NCBI GenBank assembly: GCA_018268085.1
Contig: JAFDXE010000033.1
Coordinates: forward strand, 1 to 46,622
Source of the DNA: Bacteroidota bacterium
GTDB taxonomy: Bacteria > Bacteroidota > Bacteroidia > Chitinophagales > Chitinophagaceae
DNA: 46,622 bases
Direction: 5' to 3'
In this document: in pieces, positions 24,277-34,610 of the stretch
Position numbering within the stretch: the stretch's first letter is position 1
Layout of the letters: the number at the start of each line of letters is the position of its first letter
The notes under the pieces: model-generated
What the model saw: the letters and a program-made list of their open reading frames with translations, nothing else
What the model was told of the DNA's origin: nothing
The model's database searches: none
Translations under genes and position numbers: made by a program

Positions 24277-27200
24277 ATGCAAACCTACACATCGAAAAGT
24301 GGAAGTACATTCATTCGCAATTTTGTAATCATGGTAACGAGTGTTGTGGCAACACTTTTGTCGTTATCAACAAAGGCGCAACTAACCGGAACGAAGAATA
24401 TTCCCGGTGATTATGCTACGCTGGCTGCAGCCATTGCCGATTTAAATGCGCAGGGAGTTGGAAGCGGCGGCGTTATTTTAAACCTGGTTGCGGGCAATCC
24501 TGAAACTGCACCCGCAGGAGGTTTTGTTATTGGCGATGCCGGCTCTGCAGTACTTACAACATCCGGTGCAGCCAATCCGGTAATAATAGAAGGAAACGGC
24601 AACACAATCACCGCTTTTTCTCCTCAGGTATCCGGAAGTGTAACCGATGCGATCTTCAAAATTATAGGTGCAGACTATGTTACGATCCAGGGATTCAGTT
24701 TACAGGAAAACGCCGCCAACGTCACCAATACGCTGGCGTCTAATGATAAAACAGAATTTGGCGTTGCCTTGTTTTATGTAACTACTACAGACGGGGCACA
24801 GAACAATACCATCCAGAACAATACGATTTCACTGAGTGCATCTTATCAGAATGCGATCGGTATTTATTCCAGTACGGCACACAGTGCAACAGCCCCTACA
24901 ACTGCAGCCATCGCTTCAGCAAACTCCGGTTCCAATAATAATACAAAAGTGTATGGAAATACGATTTCCAATGTTGCCAATGGAATAGCATTGATAGCCG
25001 GACCTGTAGCTGCTGTGATTGAATCAGGCGCAGACGTTGGTGGAACTTTACCAGGAACTGGTAACAATATAACTTTTGGAAACAATACAGCTATTGATGC
25101 CGCATGGGCTGGCTTCCTGGTAACAGAAGCAGGTATCCAACTGAGGAATGTAATTGCGATAAATGTACAATACAATACTGTAGTATCAGGTTCAATGACG
25201 CAGGCTGTTGGAGGAATCCTGGTAACACCTTCTGTTGTTCCGATTTCTGCTGCAGTTGCTTATACGAATACCATCAGTAACAACAATATTACCTTAACAG
25301 AAACAGGTACAGCAGCCATTACGGGTGTTCAACAAGGATATGGTAATTCAACTGCAACTCATGTTATCAGTTCCAATATTATTAATTTAACCCAATCGGT
25401 ATCTGCTGCCGCTGCTTCACAAGTGAATGGTGTGCTGGCACAGGCTGCTGTTCAGTCTTCAACGATTAATAACAATAACATTACCATTAATCAAAGCACT
25501 TCCGCAGGGGCAAATTCCGGCCAGGTAAATGGAATTCAAAATCTTCCGGGTGCTTCGGTATTAAATTCTACCCAAACGATTACCGGCAATACGGTTGTTA
25601 TAAAACAGGCAGTGAGTGGAACCGGAAGTTTTACCGGTACCATGCTGTACGTATGGGCAAACTTTGCTACCAATGCATTTACCATTTCCAATGCTAATAT
25701 CAGCGCTAATAATTTCTTAACTACCGGCGGAACATTACGTACATCCGGAACTATTTATGGCGTGTATCACGATTATACCTATTCGAATGGAATGACATTA
25801 AATAATAACACATTTAATATTGATAAAACAGGAACGGGTTCAGTAAACGTTTTCTTTTCAGGAACATCCGGTGGTTCGAGTTTGATCAATGTCACTAACA
25901 ACAATATAAATATTACTGGTACAGCAACTGCAGGCCAGGTTATTATTGTTCGTGAAAATGATGGTATTGGCGGCAATGCAACACAGAAAAATGTAAATAA
26001 CAATATCATAAATGTAAACCTCCCATCAGATGCAACTACCTGCTTTGCTTTCCTGAGTGACTTTGCCGGAGGTTCATTCAGCAATAACCAGATTACTTTT
26101 AATACAGCAGGCAGTATCCAGTTAACCAACCTCGCCGCCAATTCGGCTACGTTTGGTGCAACTGGTGGTAGCTTTGCGATCAATAACAATACAATATCGC
26201 TTACTTCTTCATTAGTTAGTGGCGTATTAAATGGTTTGATCTGTGCTACACCTTTTGAAGGAAGTTATACAGTAAACAACAATACTTTTACTACGCTCAA
26301 TCTAACAGCAGCAGGAACAAGCGCACCAGGTATCACCTGCATTTCTATTGGAGGTGGTGTAAGCAATACGATTTCAGGAAATAAAATCCAGGGCAGCTCT
26401 ACAGGAGCAGGAACAGGTTCGGCTACTTTAACAGGTATTTCTCTTGCCGCGGGAACAACCAATAATGTATTTAAAAACAAAATTTACAATTTAGCTACTT
26501 CGGCAACCGGTACTGCCACTTTAATCAGGGGTATCAGCGCAACCGGTGGTACAACTAATAATATATATAATAATACCATTGGCTTTGCTTCTTCCTTTAC
26601 AGGGGTAAACAGTTTGGATGCGATACGCGGTATCAGCATTACTTCCACTACAGTAACAAGTATGGCCAATGTATATGATAACACGGTGTATGTGAACAGT
26701 TCGTCAACCGGCGCCAATTTTGGTACAACAGGTATTTTTCATACTGCGTCGGCAACAGCTACTACTGCAAGGCTTGATCTGAGGAATAATATTGTAATTA
26801 ATCTTTCTACTCCTTCAGGAACCGGTATTACATCTGTTTTGAGAAGAAGTGCAGTGGCCACTTATGGAAACTACGCTGCAACTTCCGACAGGAACCTGCT
26901 GTTTGCCGGCACACCTGGTGCTACGAGGGTTATCTTAAACGATAACGGAACGGCAGTTTCTACATTGGCTAATTTCCAAGCAGCTTTGGTTAACCGTGAT
27001 CAGAATTCATTTACAGATGAAGGTTTTGCTTATGCAACAGCAGGATCATTCTTTTCGAGTCTTACTGGTTCAGCATCTGATTATCTTCATATTCAACCCG
27101 CTATTGCATCAAGGGTAGAAGGTGGTGGTTTACCGGTGAATGCGCCATTGATTACTGACGATTATGACGGTGATCCGAGAAATGCCTCCACACCTGATAT

Positions 27201-30200
27201 TGGTGCAGATGAATTTGTGGGAGTGAATCTATATCCTTCTATAACGAACGTTACCGTTCCAACAGGAGCCTGTGCAGTAACATCTCATACGATCAATGCA
27301 GATATTACTGTTTCCACAGGAACCATTTCTACTGTAACACTCAATTATAATAACGGCACTGCAGGTTCTGTTGCAATGACCCTTTCCAGTGGAAATACTT
27401 ATTCAGCCGTTATACCTGCAGGTACGCCGGGTGCACTGGTAACCTGGAGTATCAAGGCGGTAAGCAGTGGTGGTACTTCTACTTCGTTTAACGGTACCAG
27501 TTATAAAGATGACCCATTGGCAGGGCTGGTCGTAACGGCAACTGCGTCTGTGAACCCGGTATGTGCCGGTAGTCCAACCGACCTCACTGCATCGGTAGCC
27601 AGCTTCACCAGCGGCCAGGTTGGTTCCGGTACACAGGAAAATTTCAGTAATACCAATATTGGTGCATTTTACGCAACAAGGTTTGGTAATGCCAGGGCCC
27701 AGATCCTTATCCGTGCTTCAGAATTGAATGCCATGGGTATTTATGCAGGTAACATAACTGGCTTGAAGGTTAATGTTACAGGTGGTACGTTAACTTCCTG
27801 CAAGGGTTTAACAATTTCGCTGGCCTCTACCGCCGCAACATCACTAACTAGTACTTTTATAAATACCGGGCTAACACAGGTGTACACCATTGCCAACTAT
27901 AATGTTCTTTCCGGAGTGAATACACACACGTTCAGCACAGCTTTTACCTGGGATGGTATATCCAATCTCCTGGTAGATTATTGCTTCGGTAATCTTGTTG
28001 CCGGAACAACTTCTCCATCCAATACTTATACGGCCACTGCGTTTATATCCGGTTGTTATTATGGTGACAATACAGCTAATTCAGCTTGCGGTACTTCTGC
28101 CACCGGAACAAGTTCTACTATTCGTCCGAATATATCATTTGATTATGCTCCTGCAGCGAGCAGTGTAAGCTGGAGCGATGGTGTATCTGCTGTAGGAAGC
28201 ACCAATCCGCTGACCGTTAATCCTACAACTAACACTACTTATACGGCGTCATTTACAGCGTTGAATTGCCCTGCTGTTACCAATCCATTAATCGTTAATG
28301 TAAATGCATTGCCATCGGCTCCAGGTGCTAATGGATCTACACAATGTGGTACAGGAATTCCTGCTGCATTCGTAACAACTGCCGGTGGTGGAGGTGGTTT
28401 CAGGTGGTACCTTACGCCTACAGGTGGTACTGCGATTCCGGGAGAAACCGGTGCCTCGCTTGCCACATACAGTATTTCTGTAACAACAGATTTCTGGGTT
28501 TCCGAGATCGATATCAATACGGGTTGTGAGAGTCCACGGTCACAGGTGGTAGCTACGGTAAATATTCCGGATGCCATTCAGGCTTCAGTAGACAACAACA
28601 GTGTTTGTCTGAATTCACAAATTCAATTGTCTGCAACGAATATAGCCTCTTCACCAACCAATACCTATACATATAGCTGGACGGCTTCGCCACTGAGTGG
28701 AAGTGGATTAGCTGGTTCTACAGCAGGTGATCCGCTGCTGGTTACGCCAACGGCGGCCGGAAATTATACCTATACTGTTACCGGTGTTGATGGTTCGTGT
28801 ACAACCACATCAACTGTTGTAGTAACTGTTAAAGGTTTACCGGTTATCACAGGTGCTAACGCTACGCCTTCCGTAATTTGTGAAGGAAGCAATACAACAC
28901 TAACAGCCACTACGAATATTATTGTTGACGGAACCGGAGATGTGGGAGAGCAATCAACTACGCTGGGCGGTGTAGTAGGAAATCCATACCGTGCAGGAAA
29001 TGGCGTTGGTAACCAGGTAAGAACCCAATTGCTTGTAACAGCCAACGACCTCGCAACGGCCGGAATACTACCGGGTAACATCACCAGTTTAGGTTTTACA
29101 ACAACAGGCATTGGAGGAACGATGAACAACTTCACTATTAAAATGGCCGCTACGAACGTTGGAGCGCTTACTGCAACATTTGAATCACCGGCATTTACAA
29201 CTGTATTTACACAAGCTTCATTCAATGCCGTTGTAGGATTAAATACACATGTATTTCAGACTCCTTTCAACTGGAATGGAACGTCGAATGTTGTGATTGA
29301 TATTTGCCAGACAAATGCGGTACTGGGAACAACTACCGTAGCTGCATACACGCCATCTTACCTGTCGAATGTTCAATTGGCAGGATCTACAACATCATGT
29401 AGCGGTACAACAGGAACTACAGTTACCACGAAACCAATTATGCAATTTGGTGGTTCTAAAAACGGAACAGGTGCAGGTACGTATAACTGGCAATGGAATC
29501 CGGGAGCAGTTAATGGAAATTCTGTGTTGGTTTCACCGGTAAATACTACAACATATACCGTTACAGCAACAGATCCTGTTACAACCTGTTCATCTACACA
29601 AACAGTTACGGTTACAGTGAACACGCTGCCTTCGGCACCTTCAACATCATCGTCTGAACAATGTGGTTCTCAAATACCGGATGCTTCCGTTTCTTCCAAT
29701 ACCGGAGCTCCTTCTCCTGTGTTTGTATGGTACACTGTTCCTACGGGAGGTACGCCGGCACAGAGTTCAACTTCTACAACATTTACCAACCCTGTTTCAA
29801 CAACAACTACATTCTATGTTGCCGAACTAGGTAGTAATGGTTGTGAGAGCATCCGATCTGAACTAACGGTTACGGTTACACCACCGGATCCGATCGTTGC
29901 TCACGCAAACCTCACTTCTGTTTGTCAGAATAGTACTATAGATTTGAGTGTTACCCAGGATCTTTCCAATAACAACTATGACCTTACCTGGTCTGCTTCT
30001 CCTTCGGCAGGCAGTGGCATACCTTCACCGGTTACCGGCTCGCTCTCTTCAACGCTAACCATTACACCTACAGCCGGAGGAACTTATACTTATACAATTA
30101 CAGGGTTCGATATTGACAGAGGATGCTCAATTACCTCATCAATAGTAGTAACCGTTCACGCTAATCCTTCAAACGTTACAGCCAACGCAAGTTCATTGAA

Positions 30201-33200
30201 TGTGTGTACAGGAAGTACGGTTAATCTAACGTCAACGGCAGAATCTAATGTTGGTCACGACTTTACTCCTTATACAACCGGATTTGAAGGAACATTCCCT
30301 CCATCAAACTGGACAATCATCAATGCAGGAACCGGAAACAACTGGATTTCCAACAGCAACTTCACAACACCGCCTCCGGCACATACGGGTTCAAATGCGA
30401 TGGCTTATGGTTATAACGCAACTCAATCAGCCAATACCTGGGCAATTACGCCAGGGCAGCCTTTCATTGCAGGAGATACGTACACCATTAGCTTCTGGTA
30501 TAATACACAATCATTCGGAGGTGCATATCCTGAAAAATTAAAAGTTACCATCGGAACGGGTGCAACCGTATCTGCACAAAATGCCGGTACGGTGCTATTT
30601 AACAATGGTAACCTCATTAATGAAACCTATGCATTTTTCAGCACTACGTTTACCGCAACCAGCACAGGAACATACTATGTTGGATTTAACTGTTATTCTA
30701 ATGCAGATGAAAATGTATTGTTGATTGATGATGTTTCAATTACAGGTCCAACTATTGAAGTGCCAACCTTCACCTGGACGTCAGTTCCGGTTGGATTTAC
30801 TTCCAATGTTCAGAATCCATCCAACGTGGTGGTAAATCAAACAACTACTTATGCTGTTGTTGCAGGAAATAGTTTTGGTTGTGTTTCTGATCAGGTGTCT
30901 GTAACTGTAACTGCCTTACCACTACCTAATGCTCCTGTGGGTACAAATTCAGCGCAATGCGGAGTTGGAGTGCCTACAGCATCAGTGTCTACCGGAGGAG
31001 CCAATGGAACATTTAACTGGTATGATGCTCAAACCGGTGGAACTTTATTACAAACCAGTGGTAGCACCTATACTTCTGCTATCAGTACAACAACACATTT
31101 CTGGGTATCCGAATCGGATGGCACCTGTGAAAGTCTGCGTACAGAAGTAATCGTTTCAGTAACTCAACCCGACCCAATTGACGCAACTGCTAATGTATCG
31201 GTTATTTGTTTGAATGCCGGAAATATTCAGCTCAGCGTTACAAATACAGCGCCATCACCTTCCAATGATTATGTGTATACATGGACTGCCACACCTTCTT
31301 CCGGAAGTGGTATTCCAACCAGCCAGTCTGGGGCCACTGTAAACATTACAGCAACGGCCGCAGGAACATATACATACACAGCTACAGCTTTTGATGCAAG
31401 CGGACCGGGCGGTGGTTGTACCACTACGGACGCAGTAATCGTAACTGTAAATCCAGTTCCGGTGAACTTAACTGCCCAATCCAGTGCGTCATCAGTTTGT
31501 GGTACTGGTACCGTAAACCTGAGCGCAACAGTAGTTGCACCTGCAGTGTACATCAATGAAGGATTTTCAACTACCGTTCCAGCAGGCTGGGCACAACAAA
31601 ACCTGAGTTCACCGGTAGGAACATCTCCAACCTGGACACAGGGCGTAAGTGCTGCTAACGGACTGTTCGACGCACATAGCGGTGCTGTAAATTCTTATGC
31701 ACTGGCAAACTTTAATAACCTTTCAGGTGCTGCAGGAACCATCAGCAACTGGTTATTTACCCCAACTGTTACATTACACAATGGGGATGTATTATCGTTC
31801 TGGACAAGAACAGTTGATGCACCTGCATTCCCCGACAGGCTTGAAGTAAGGATGAGTACCAACGGATCTAGTGTAAATGTTGGTACTACCAATACTAGTG
31901 TTGGAGATTTCACAACCATTTTGGTAACAGTAAATCCAACACTTACAACTTCAGGTTATCCAAATACCTGGACACAGTTCACCGCAACTATTAGTGGATT
32001 ACCAGGTGACGTATCGGGCAGATTTGCATTCAGGTATTTTGTTACCAATGCAGGGCCTAATGGGGCAAATTCTGATAATATCGGAATTGATGATGTTACT
32101 TTCTCGTCTGCTCCTTACACGTATAGCTGGACATCATCTCCTGCCGGATTTAATTCTTCTGTGCAGAATCCGGGTGCTGTTACCGTAAGCCAGACTACAA
32201 CCTATTCTGTTACGGCTACCAATATCTTCGGATGTTCTTCAACATCGTCTGTAACTGTTACCTATAACGACAGGCCAACCGGACTCATAAGCGGTGGAAG
32301 TACTTATTGCAGTACCGCTTCGGCTACCGACCTCAGCATAACCGTTACCGGTAGTGGCCCATGGAGTGGTACTTTGTCTGACGGTACAACGTTCAGCGGA
32401 AGTGTTAGTCCGATTGTAGTAACTGTTACGCCATCATCAACCACAACCTATACGATTGCTACGCTTACAGATAATGGAACAGGTTGTTCTGCTACGGGAG
32501 GTGATCTGAGTGGTAGTGCAACAATTACCATTAATCCTTCTCCGGCTGTACCAACCCTTTCTATTGTACAACCAACCTGCCTTGTAGCAACCGGTTCAAT
32601 CAATGTTACCAATCCGGTGGGTGCTGGTCTTTCTTACAGCATCACCGGTCCGTCTGGAACATACCAATCGAGTCCATCGTTTGGCGCACTGGTAGCTGGT
32701 TCATATACAATACACGTGCAGAACAGTTTCGGTTGTATTACAGCATCAGCACCTGTAACCATCAATCCGCAACCGGTAACGCCTGCATCTCCAGTAGTAA
32801 CGGGAATTGTAAACGTTTGCCCGTTGATAGGAACCGGCACTCCGGTAACCTATCATGCCGAAGCGAATGGAGCAACAGGATTTACCTGGACGATACCACC
32901 AACCAATGTAACCATCGTATCCGGCCAGGGCACTGCTGATCTTACCGTAACTTTCAGCAATGGATTTGCAACACAGGCAAACAAACAGTTACGGGTAACC
33001 GCTAATTCAGTTTGCGGCACAAGTAACCTGGTAATCTATTACCTGGTTGCCCAGTTGCCAAATACACCAAACCCGATATCAGGTCCGGTGGATGCATGTC
33101 CGTTTATTGGTGGAGCAACCCAGGCTACCTATGTTATCAACAAAGTAGCAGGAGCGTCATCTTATTTATGGAGTGCACAGGCTGGCACAACAACCATCAG

Positions 33201-34218
33201 TCATCCGAACGGATTCGGTGCGAATGATACCACGATTACAGTGTTGTTCTCATCCGGATTCAGTACCAGCGCCATCACTGTTCAGGCAGTAAATGATTGT
33301 GGTACGAGTGGTTTGAGAAGTATAACTGTTACACGTAATGCGCCGTCTACGCCCAGCCCAATCAGCGGGCCCACCAATGTCTGTGAATTCATTGCTCCTG
33401 GAGGTAATGCTGCCACCTATTCTGTTAATCCAACAGCAGGGGTAACTTATACCTGGGCTGTTCCGGCAGGTGCGCTCAATTTAACCGGGCAGAATACGAA
33501 CACTATTTCTTTCACTTACCCGGCAGGATTTACTTCTGGAGCTGTTTCTGTACAGGCCTCAACCGGATGTGGTGTCAGCTCCATAAGAAATTTAGCAGTT
33601 ACAAAACTGAACCCCGGAACGCCAAGTAATATCGATGTCATCCAAACTCATTTCTGTGGTGAGGAAGGAGGCAGGGTATTCACATACAGTATTGCTGCTA
33701 TGCCTTTAAATGCGACTTCAATTCTTTGGACAGTTCCAACAGGCCAGGGGGCAGTACTGCTTTCAGGCCAGGGCACTACGTCTATTACAGTTTCTTATCC
33801 TGATGCAGCGATCAATGGTTCAGTAACTGCACAGGCAGTAAACAATTGTGGTAGCAGTACTATAAGAAGTGCTTCTGTAAAACTTCCTGCATGCCCTGTT
33901 CCGGGATTCGCAGGTAATAAAACAGGAAACAACAATAGCAATGCAAAGGGGGCAACAACTGTAATTCCTGAAAATGAGTTAATGACGGTAACCGTATTCC
34001 CTAACCCAACCATCGGTGATTTCAAATTACTGGTAAAAGCCGGTTCAAATCAGATGGTGCAGGTTCGGGTATTTGATAGCCAGGGAAAATTATTCAGGAA
34101 TTTTACAACAACTGCCAATCAGGCGATCTCACTGGGTTCGGAATATAAAGCCGGAACTTACCTGGTAGAAGCAAGGATGGGAACCCTTACGAGAACAACA
34201 AGAGTTGTAAAACTGTAA
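24277..34218 (+). CDS. Giant T9SS-exported adhesin-like protein: beta-helix, Ig-like ladder, PKD-like repeats, sorting domain
   Basis: Complete 3313-residue surface or secreted protein, probably an adhesin or matrix component (inference). Signal peptide 1-34 (ends LSTKA, then QLTG). About 36-960: right-handed beta-helix with many NNT/NNN turns (QNNTIQNNTISL, INNNNITI), closed by DDYDGDPRNASTPDIGADEF (about 960-979). About 1090-2670: Ig-like domains in a repeating order, four of them split by inserted domains: two 'RTQLL-module' jelly-roll-like inserts (27595-28160, 28913-29480) and two choice-of-anchor-J/cleaved-adhesin-like inserts (30240-30765 with TTGFEGTFPPSNW, 31530-32115 with NEGFSTTVPAGW). 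About 2850-3205: four PKD-like repeats. 3232-3313: T9SS type A sorting domain (VTVFPNPTIGDFKLLV, FDSQGKLFRNF, AGTYLVEARM, RVVKL end). Very poor in Lys, Arg and His. Followed by a strong terminator. Confidence 0.95.
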   Translation: MQTYTSKSGSTFIRNFVIMVTSVVATLLSLSTKAQLTGTKNIPGDYATLAAAIADLNAQGVGSGGVILNLVAGNPETAPAGGFVIGDAGSAVLTTSGAANPVIIEGNGNTITAFSPQVSGSVTDAIFKIIGADYVTIQGFSLQENAANVTNTLASNDKTEFGVALFYVTTTDGAQNNTIQNNTISLSASYQNAIGIYSSTAHSATAPTTAAIASANSGSNNNTKVYGNTISNVANGIALIAGPVAAVIESGADVGGTLPGTGNNITFGNNTAIDAAWAGFLVTEAGIQLRNVIAINVQYNTVVSGSMTQAVGGILVTPSVVPISAAVAYTNTISNNNITLTETGTAAITGVQQGYGNSTATHVISSNIINLTQSVSAAAASQVNGVLAQAAVQSSTINNNNITINQSTSAGANSGQVNGIQNLPGASVLNSTQTITGNTVVIKQAVSGTGSFTGTMLYVWANFATNAFTISNANISANNFLTTGGTLRTSGTIYGVYHDYTYSNGMTLNNNTFNIDKTGTGSVNVFFSGTSGGSSLINVTNNNINITGTATAGQVIIVRENDGIGGNATQKNVNNNIINVNLPSDATTCFAFLSDFAGGSFSNNQITFNTAGSIQLTNLAANSATFGATGGSFAINNNTISLTSSLVSGVLNGLICATPFEGSYTVNNNTFTTLNLTAAGTSAPGITCISIGGGVSNTISGNKIQGSSTGAGTGSATLTGISLAAGTTNNVFKNKIYNLATSATGTATLIRGISATGGTTNNIYNNTIGFASSFTGVNSLDAIRGISITSTTVTSMANVYDNTVYVNSSSTGANFGTTGIFHTASATATTARLDLRNNIVINLSTPSGTGITSVLRRSAVATYGNYAATSDRNLLFAGTPGATRVILNDNGTAVSTLANFQAALVNRDQNSFTDEGFAYATAGSFFSSLTGSASDYLHIQPAIASRVEGGGLPVNAPLITDDYDGDPRNASTPDIGADEFVGVNLYPSITNVTVPTGACAVTSHTINADITVSTGTISTVTLNYNNGTAGSVAMTLSSGNTYSAVIPAGTPGALVTWSIKAVSSGGTSTSFNGTSYKDDPLAGLVVTATASVNPVCAGSPTDLTASVASFTSGQVGSGTQENFSNTNIGAFYATRFGNARAQILIRASELNAMGIYAGNITGLKVNVTGGTLTSCKGLTISLASTAATSLTSTFINTGLTQVYTIANYNVLSGVNTHTFSTAFTWDGISNLLVDYCFGNLVAGTTSPSNTYTATAFISGCYYGDNTANSACGTSATGTSSTIRPNISFDYAPAASSVSWSDGVSAVGSTNPLTVNPTTNTTYTASFTALNCPAVTNPLIVNVNALPSAPGANGSTQCGTGIPAAFVTTAGGGGGFRWYLTPTGGTAIPGETGASLATYSISVTTDFWVSEIDINTGCESPRSQVVATVNIPDAIQASVDNNSVCLNSQIQLSATNIASSPTNTYTYSWTASPLSGSGLAGSTAGDPLLVTPTAAGNYTYTVTGVDGSCTTTSTVVVTVKGLPVITGANATPSVICEGSNTTLTATTNIIVDGTGDVGEQSTTLGGVVGNPYRAGNGVGNQVRTQLLVTANDLATAGILPGNITSLGFTTTGIGGTMNNFTIKMAATNVGALTATFESPAFTTVFTQASFNAVVGLNTHVFQTPFNWNGTSNVVIDICQTNAVLGTTTVAAYTPSYLSNVQLAGSTTSCSGTTGTTVTTKPIMQFGGSKNGTGAGTYNWQWNPGAVNGNSVLVSPVNTTTYTVTATDPVTTCSSTQTVTVTVNTLPSAPSTSSSEQCGSQIPDASVSSNTGAPSPVFVWYTVPTGGTPAQSSTSTTFTNPVSTTTTFYVAELGSNGCESIRSELTVTVTPPDPIVAHANLTSVCQNSTIDLSVTQDLSNNNYDLTWSASPSAGSGIPSPVTGSLSSTLTITPTAGGTYTYTITGFDIDRGCSITSSIVVTVHANPSNVTANASSLNVCTGSTVNLTSTAESNVGHDFTPYTTGFEGTFPPSNWTIINAGTGNNWISNSNFTTPPPAHTGSNAMAYGYNATQSANTWAITPGQPFIAGDTYTISFWYNTQSFGGAYPEKLKVTIGTGATVSAQNAGTVLFNNGNLINETYAFFSTTFTATSTGTYYVGFNCYSNADENVLLIDDVSITGPTIEVPTFTWTSVPVGFTSNVQNPSNVVVNQTTTYAVVAGNSFGCVSDQVSVTVTALPLPNAPVGTNSAQCGVGVPTASVSTGGANGTFNWYDAQTGGTLLQTSGSTYTSAISTTTHFWVSESDGTCESLRTEVIVSVTQPDPIDATANVSVICLNAGNIQLSVTNTAPSPSNDYVYTWTATPSSGSGIPTSQSGATVNITATAAGTYTYTATAFDASGPGGGCTTTDAVIVTVNPVPVNLTAQSSASSVCGTGTVNLSATVVAPAVYINEGFSTTVPAGWAQQNLSSPVGTSPTWTQGVSAANGLFDAHSGAVNSYALANFNNLSGAAGTISNWLFTPTVTLHNGDVLSFWTRTVDAPAFPDRLEVRMSTNGSSVNVGTTNTSVGDFTTILVTVNPTLTTSGYPNTWTQFTATISGLPGDVSGRFAFRYFVTNAGPNGANSDNIGIDDVTFSSAPYTYSWTSSPAGFNSSVQNPGAVTVSQTTTYSVTATNIFGCSSTSSVTVTYNDRPTGLISGGSTYCSTASATDLSITVTGSGPWSGTLSDGTTFSGSVSPIVVTVTPSSTTTYTIATLTDNGTGCSATGGDLSGSATITINPSPAVPTLSIVQPTCLVATGSINVTNPVGAGLSYSITGPSGTYQSSPSFGALVAGSYTIHVQNSFGCITASAPVTINPQPVTPASPVVTGIVNVCPLIGTGTPVTYHAEANGATGFTWTIPPTNVTIVSGQGTADLTVTFSNGFATQANKQLRVTANSVCGTSNLVIYYLVAQLPNTPNPISGPVDACPFIGGATQATYVINKVAGASSYLWSAQAGTTTISHPNGFGANDTTITVLFSSGFSTSAITVQAVNDCGTSGLRSITVTRNAPSTPSPISGPTNVCEFIAPGGNAATYSVNPTAGVTYTWAVPAGALNLTGQNTNTISFTYPAGFTSGAVSVQASTGCGVSSIRNLAVTKLNPGTPSNIDVIQTHFCGEEGGRVFTYSIAAMPLNATSILWTVPTGQGAVLLSGQGTTSITVSYPDAAINGSVTAQAVNNCGSSTIRSASVKLPACPVPGFAGNKTGNNNSNAKGATTVIPENELMTVTVFPNPTIGDFKLLVKAGSNQMVQVRVFDSQGKLFRNFTTTANQAISLGSEYKAGTYLVEARMGTLTRTTRVVKL
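27559..32270 (+). repeat. Composite Ig-ladder repeat, first giant gene (about 1.3 kb period)
   Basis: The anchor sequence LPxAPxxxxxxQCG begins at 28309, 29626 and 30922, giving periods of 1317 and 1296 bases. Each unit holds two small Ig-like domains and then one Ig-like domain split by a large insert. A fourth split Ig (31489-32270) ends the ladder. Confidence 0.85.
32800..33890 (+). repeat. Four tandem PKD-like repeats before the sorting domain
   Basis: About 90-residue units starting with P(I/V)xGxxxVCPxIG / DACPFIGG / NVCEFIAPGG / HFCGEEGG, each with a central TWxxP or LWS-type strand and a QAxNxCGxSxxR end. Characteristic of PKD-like domains found next to T9SS sorting domains. Confidence 0.75.
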
Positions 34219-34610
34219 AAACAATTTAAAACAATGTAAGGCAGGCTATCTTTTCAGATAGCCTGTTTTTTTTGGAGAATTATCCTTTGTCATGAAAAAC
34301 ATATATTCAGAAAATAAATTCGTTAAAAAATTTAACGTTTTCGGGTAAAATGATTAATTTCATTGTCCGATCCAAACCCCACTTATAAGCTACACTTAAG
34401 CCCCACAGGAATTTTATTGAATATTTTATTAAACGGTAATAATGAGAAAAGGCTACCAGATTTTCTTATTTCCTTCCTTCGTGTCTTCTATACTGACACA
34501 TTTATCTTCCTTAGAAAGGAATACATCTTCGCATAGCCGGTACTCAATTGTTTCCATTTCCCATTCTTCTTCGACGAATTTTCATTACCCCATAATTAAA
34601 AACGCACCAG
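34219..34610. other. Spacer between the two giant genes
   Basis: 392 bases. It holds the terminator of the first giant gene and, at 34321-34337, a perfect inverted repeat CGTTAAA-AAA-TTTAACG followed by TTTTC. A further short stem TTCCTT-AGA-AAGGAA lies at 34507-34521. I find no clear TAnnTTTG promoter box and no convincing gene; an open frame from 34442 runs into the next gene and is taken as spurious. Confidence 0.6.
34242..34273 (+). terminator. Intrinsic terminator of the first giant gene
   Basis: Perfect 9-bp stem CAGGCTATC/GATAGCCTG (34242-34250 with 34257-34265), 6-nt loop, then eight T. Lies 23 bases past the stop codon. It separates the two giant genes into different transcription units. 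Confidence 0.92.

Noticed and set aside
25779..26189. Long minus-strand open frames inside the giant genes (also 28770-29225, 28239-28577, 42911-43243, 45836-46153)
   Set aside because: They are antisense to clearly coding sequence. Thr/Ser/Val-rich codons (ACA, ACT, GTT, GTA) give few stops on the opposite strand, which explains open frames rich in Val, Pro and Leu. No own start context or family motif.
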